Shown: positions 61,501 to 64,000 of the stretch, piece after piece
Layout: each line of letters starts with the position of its first letter
Numbering within the stretch: the first letter of the stretch is position 1
DNA from: Liolophura sinensis
Taxonomy: Eukaryota; Mollusca; Polyplacophora; Chitonida; Chitonidae
Reading direction: 5' to 3'
NCBI RefSeq assembly: GCF_032854445.1
Contig: NC_088304.1
Coordinates: 18,301,704 to 18,365,703 of the forward strand
Length of the DNA stretch: 64,000 nt
Notes under the pieces: model-generated
What the model saw: only the letters and a program-made list of their open reading frames with translations
Databases searched by the model: none
What the model was told of the DNA's origin: nothing
Program-made: the position numbers and the translations under genes

Positions 61501-63212
61501 AGTATTATTTGTTTATAATAATATAGGTTATCTTGAGTTGTATTGCCCTTGGTTGTATAAAACAGGATATTGTCACAGTTTTTATAGCGTTCTGTAATTC
61601 TGTCAGTGTGTTCCAAGTAGGAAAGTAGCATTTTGGTTGTATTTTTTTTTTTTCAGATTGCTTTGTTGATTTTTTGTTTCTCCATCCAAGTACATGTATA
61701 ATACAGTTGTAATTTTAAGGCATCTACATTGTATTGTAGTATTTATAAATTGTGTGGTTTTATACACTGCATGTGAGGGTACTTGTACTTGTACTGTATC
61801 TGCATATACATGTATATAGTTAATTCATTAAGGTGTTAACTAAAGGCACAGGTGCTTGCCAGGTACTAAAGGTAACAGCAGTGTCAGATATTACTGTGCT
61901 GTCTACTCGTTGGCATGTCCCAGATTCCAGCCAATCAGACTTGCTGATTACTGAGTCACACTTTTTTGAACTTGAGCAGGATTTCTTGCACTGATGCAAT
62001 ATCAAATTCCTTGTGTAAATAAATATACACTGTTCAGGTACATGTAATGAAGCTGTCTTTTATATTTAGTAGAACACTGCACAGACATATTTACCTGGAT
62101 TCTCTGACCTATTTCTGTGAATGTTGATCTGCTTGGCTTTATTTTGAATGCATGAGCATGTCTGGAACAAAAAATATGATGTGGGTCCTAAGATTTTTGG
62201 TATCATTATCAAGGTACAAATAAATAAACCTCTTTCAGGTTGGTATAACGTTAGCTCTTCTCTAGCTCAGGCACATTTATGCCCATGACTGTCATGTACA
62301 TGAGAAAAAGGAAATGAACCAATATAGGCATTACATTACTACATCATGAAGTTAATAAATAGTATAAATATTTAATATACATATGCACTTACACAGGTAG
62401 TAGTGTCATAGATACAGGTGACAGATTCCAAACTTGTCATACTTATAAATATACTTTTAACAGTATTAATAAACTTTTGTGTGAAGTGTTACCTGTCCTA
62501 TACATACACATGGCACGATGCTCTGTTGATTTCATGAAGCCATGTTTGACTCAATTAAGTGAAAATTTATAGTTTCATTATGAATTAAATTAATACTTAG
62601 TAAAAGTGTTTTTGTTCTTGCTACTTGAGTTCCATTGGACTTGAATGGCATAAAATCTCTAATTGTTTTTTCTCCATTGAAAGTTTTTTATTCTCATCTA
62701 CATGTAAACACAGGAGTAAGAGTTGACACCATCTTCCATGTTGGTACAATCTTCCTATTGGACTTGGAATAGCATAAAGTCTCTAATTTGTTTTTTCTCC
62801 ATTGAAAGTTGTTTATTCTAATCTACATGTAAACACAGGAGTAAGAGTTGACACCATCTTCCATGTTGGTGCAATCTTCCCATTGGACGTGGAATAGCAT
62901 AAAATCTCTAATTGTGTTTTCTCCATTGAAAGTTGTTTATTCTCATCTATATGTAAACACAGGAGTAAGAGTTAAGGTCATCTTCCGTGTTATGTAAGAA
63001 ACACATAGTTTTATCATGAAATTTGCCAGTTAGAATTTGATGATGTATGTATTATAAATGTTGTATACTATACTTTTGTGAAACTGTTGATTTATAAAAT
63101 ATTTTAAAAAATTTTTCAGAGACCTGACCATACTGTGGCTATCAAAAGTATAACAAAGAAGAACTTGGCAAAATCACAGAACCTCCTCAGCAAAGAGATT
63201 AAAATTCTGAAG
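55553..63212 (+). CDS. ULK1: ULK1/ULK2 (Atg1) autophagy Ser/Thr kinase, first two coding exons
   Basis: Exon 1 is 55553-55642 (30 residues, donor AAG/GTAAGG). Exon 2 is 63120-63212 (31 residues, acceptor TTTTTCAG, donor AAG/GTGAGT). Both are phase 0; the gene continues past the window. Exon 1 reads [20 protein letters not shown], the ULK glycine-rich loop at residues 16-23. Exon 2 gives VAIK with catalytic Lys39, then [19 protein letters not shown] with the helix-C Glu at 56. Spacing from this Lys to Glu equals that in human ULK1. Known role: it phosphorylates ATG13, FIP200 and other autophagy initiation factors. ULK1 and ULK2 cannot be told apart here, and an invertebrate may have one gene for both. 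The intervening intron is about 7.5 kb. Confidence 0.93.
56510..56835. mobile_element. Fold-back (inverted-repeat) element, about 320 bp
   Basis: The left arm GACCACCTTTTGGTATTTAT and inner AATGTCATAAATGAGGATGT are matched in inverse order and orientation by ACATCCTTATTTAGAACATT and ATAAATACCAAAAGTTGGTC on the right. The arms are over 100 bp and imperfect. This is the structure of a fold-back MITE. No second copy was seen in the window. Confidence 0.65.
57205..57430 (+). repeat. Dispersed repeat shared with 8675-8955
   Basis: GGGTCAAAATGTTTGGGCAT, GACCTCAAATTGTGCC, CATCATAAAGATAA, ATCCACTTCC and TTGTTGAGGTCATCACTTTG, in the same order and orientation as the copy in the TBC-like gene's intron. 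Confidence 0.6.
58115..58294 (+). mobile_element. SINE family 1 fragment, plus orientation
   Basis: GTCCAGCTTATGCTGGCTTC, GTGGGTTTCCCACGGGCTTT, ACATGTATAAGTGAAATATT and AATCAAATAAATAA. The head is missing. Confidence 0.87.
58312..58340. repeat. (ATGT)n-type microsatellite
   Basis: GTATGCATGTATGTATGTAT and following ATGT/GCAT tetranucleotides. Confidence 0.9.
58494..58624 (-). mobile_element. SINE family 1 fragment, minus orientation
   Basis: ATTTGATTGGTGTTTTTTTG, ATTCAAGAATATTTCATTTT, AACCAGCATTATGGCTGGAG and TTACTGGCAGACCTTCCCA. It lies about 200 bp from the opposite-oriented fragment at 58115. Confidence 0.85.
58884..58944. repeat. Short duplication, two copies of about 33 bp
   Basis: CCTTTATGCATACCCTAGGG and CCTTTATGCGTACCCAAGGG, each followed by CAGGGATTGTAC. 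Confidence 0.85.
60925..61100. repeat. Degenerate ACTGGTACACAAG tandem repeat
   Basis: Repeats of CACTGTGACTGGTACACAAG with variable spacers, plus ACATGTACATGTAC words. Open frames across it are compositional. Confidence 0.8.
62628..62995. repeat. About 122-bp tandem triplication near ULK exon 2
   Basis: Three copies of a unit with ATTGGACTTGGAATAGCATA, TTCTCCATTGAAAGTTGTTT, CTACATGTAAACACAGGAGT and CACCATCTTCCATGTTGG. The array ends about 125 bp before the acceptor of ULK exon 2. Confidence 0.93.
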
Positions 63213-63257
63213 GTGAGTTTGTAATGTACTGTGTAAACATGTATTCATAAACGCAGA

Positions 63258-63330
63258 TGGTTGTCATATGACTGAAAAAGTGTCAAATATGATATTAAAC
63301 CCCAACCATCCATACATACAATGACATACA
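63258..63330 (+). mobile_element. SINE family 2 tail fragment
   Basis: GTTGTCATATGACTGAAAAA, then GATATTAAACCCCAACCATC, corresponds to the 3' end of the element at 15803-16138. It lies just past the donor of ULK exon 2. Confidence 0.6.
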
Positions 63331-63789
63331 TTCATACTGCCATTGAGTATTCTTACTATTTAAAAAAACAGTAGCAATTGTGGTATGATTACTTTTAATT
63401 CAGCCACCTGACCTCCGTCTCCAGTTGGAAATGTTGAGGTCATGTTGAGGTTATTTGTCCAATTTTAATCAGTGATGTCCATGGCTAGCAGCTGGTGCCT
63501 GACATCTCTCCCATTTAGAAAGGTAAATAATGTGTGATGCATGTAGGGATAGTGTATAGGCCTGGAACTGCCGGTGATGCCCACTCCTTACACATGTGGA
63601 CAAGCAGATCTAACAGCCTTAATGATTCATCTCAGTTTGGGCATTAAAGTTTAGGGCAGTTATTATGGTTATCATTTATAATTACTAAGATTAAGAGGAC
63701 TACAAAATTATATAAGAAGCAAATTTATACATGATTAATTACACCCTAAAGTAATTTTGAAGATACCGAAAGTGATGTCAGTGTGCTAC

Positions 63790-64000
63790 TTTAAATACAT
63801 GTATGTTGTGTATATGTGACTTCGGAGGGGCCCCTTACATACAGTTACCATAAAGGTGCATGCTCCTGTAGCTACCTGTATGGCTACACTACATGTACGT
63901 TATGTATATGTGACTGCATATGACTTTGGAGGAGTCCCTTACAGTTATCATAGAAGTGCATGCTCCTGTGGCTCCCTGTATGACTACACTACACATACAT
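63790..64000. repeat. About 100-bp tandem duplication at window end
   Basis: Two copies of ATGTATATGTGACT, CCCTTACA, AAGTGCATGCTCCTGTGGCT and GACTACACTACA-type sequence. It may continue beyond the window. Confidence 0.85.

Larger units (their letters stand above)
55643..63119 (+). other. ULK intron 1 (7.5 kb)
   Basis: GTAAGG donor and TTTTTCAG acceptor. No further exon is supported in it. It holds the fold-back repeat at 56510, a dispersed repeat at 57205, two SINE fragments near 58.1-58.6 kb, small tandem repeats near 58.3, 58.9 and 61.0 kb, and a 122-bp triplication near the 3' end. Much of 59.4-62.6 kb is plain AT-rich sequence with many TACATGTA words. Confidence 0.85.

Overview
The window is animal nuclear DNA: AT-rich, about 64 kb, with short spliced exons, GT-AG introns, many minisatellites and dense short transposons. 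The protein matches (B3GLCT, AKAP1, ULK1/2) are metazoan. The tRNA-derived SINEs and the many TACATGTA-type words suggest a lophotrochozoan, most likely a mollusc or brachiopod. That placement is inference; the phylum cannot be fixed from this window alone. No bacterial, viral or CRISPR content was seen.

Layout. (1) 806-10305, minus strand: ten consecutive phase-compatible exons of a TBC (Rab-GAP)-like protein whose two ends were not found. (2) 12411-28786, plus strand: B3GLCT, the ER beta-1,3-glucosyltransferase that extends O-fucose on thrombospondin repeats. Fourteen exons run from a signal-anchor start to a C-terminal RDEL; exon 13 carries frame lesions. (3) About 28.8-33.1 kb: intergenic, with a large 39-bp minisatellite and dispersed repeats. 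(4) 37823-53742, minus strand: AKAP1, a mitochondrial PKA anchor with an N-terminal membrane segment, a KH domain and a Tudor domain, in eight coding exons. It probably has a long 3' UTR down to about 33.1 kb. Its introns hold a decayed hAT/DUF4371-type transposase and a LINE reverse-transcriptase fragment. (5) 55553-end, plus strand: the first two coding exons of an ULK1/ULK2 (Atg1) autophagy kinase, separated by a 7.5-kb intron. The TBC-like/B3GLCT and AKAP1/ULK pairs are both arranged head to head.

The genes are unrelated housekeeping-type genes (vesicle traffic, ER glycosylation, mitochondrial signalling, autophagy) and nothing suggests they act as one system. The most unusual feature is the tandem repeats: about ten minisatellite arrays lie within roughly 10-200 bp of splice junctions. 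At least two (the 85-bp and 38-bp arrays) are visibly built from an exon-intron boundary of the host gene, and a third (68 bp) runs directly into the acceptor it precedes. Mobile DNA includes about 22 copies of one tRNA-derived SINE family, a second SINE family, a MITE family with terminal inverted repeats, a fold-back repeat and several further dispersed repeats.
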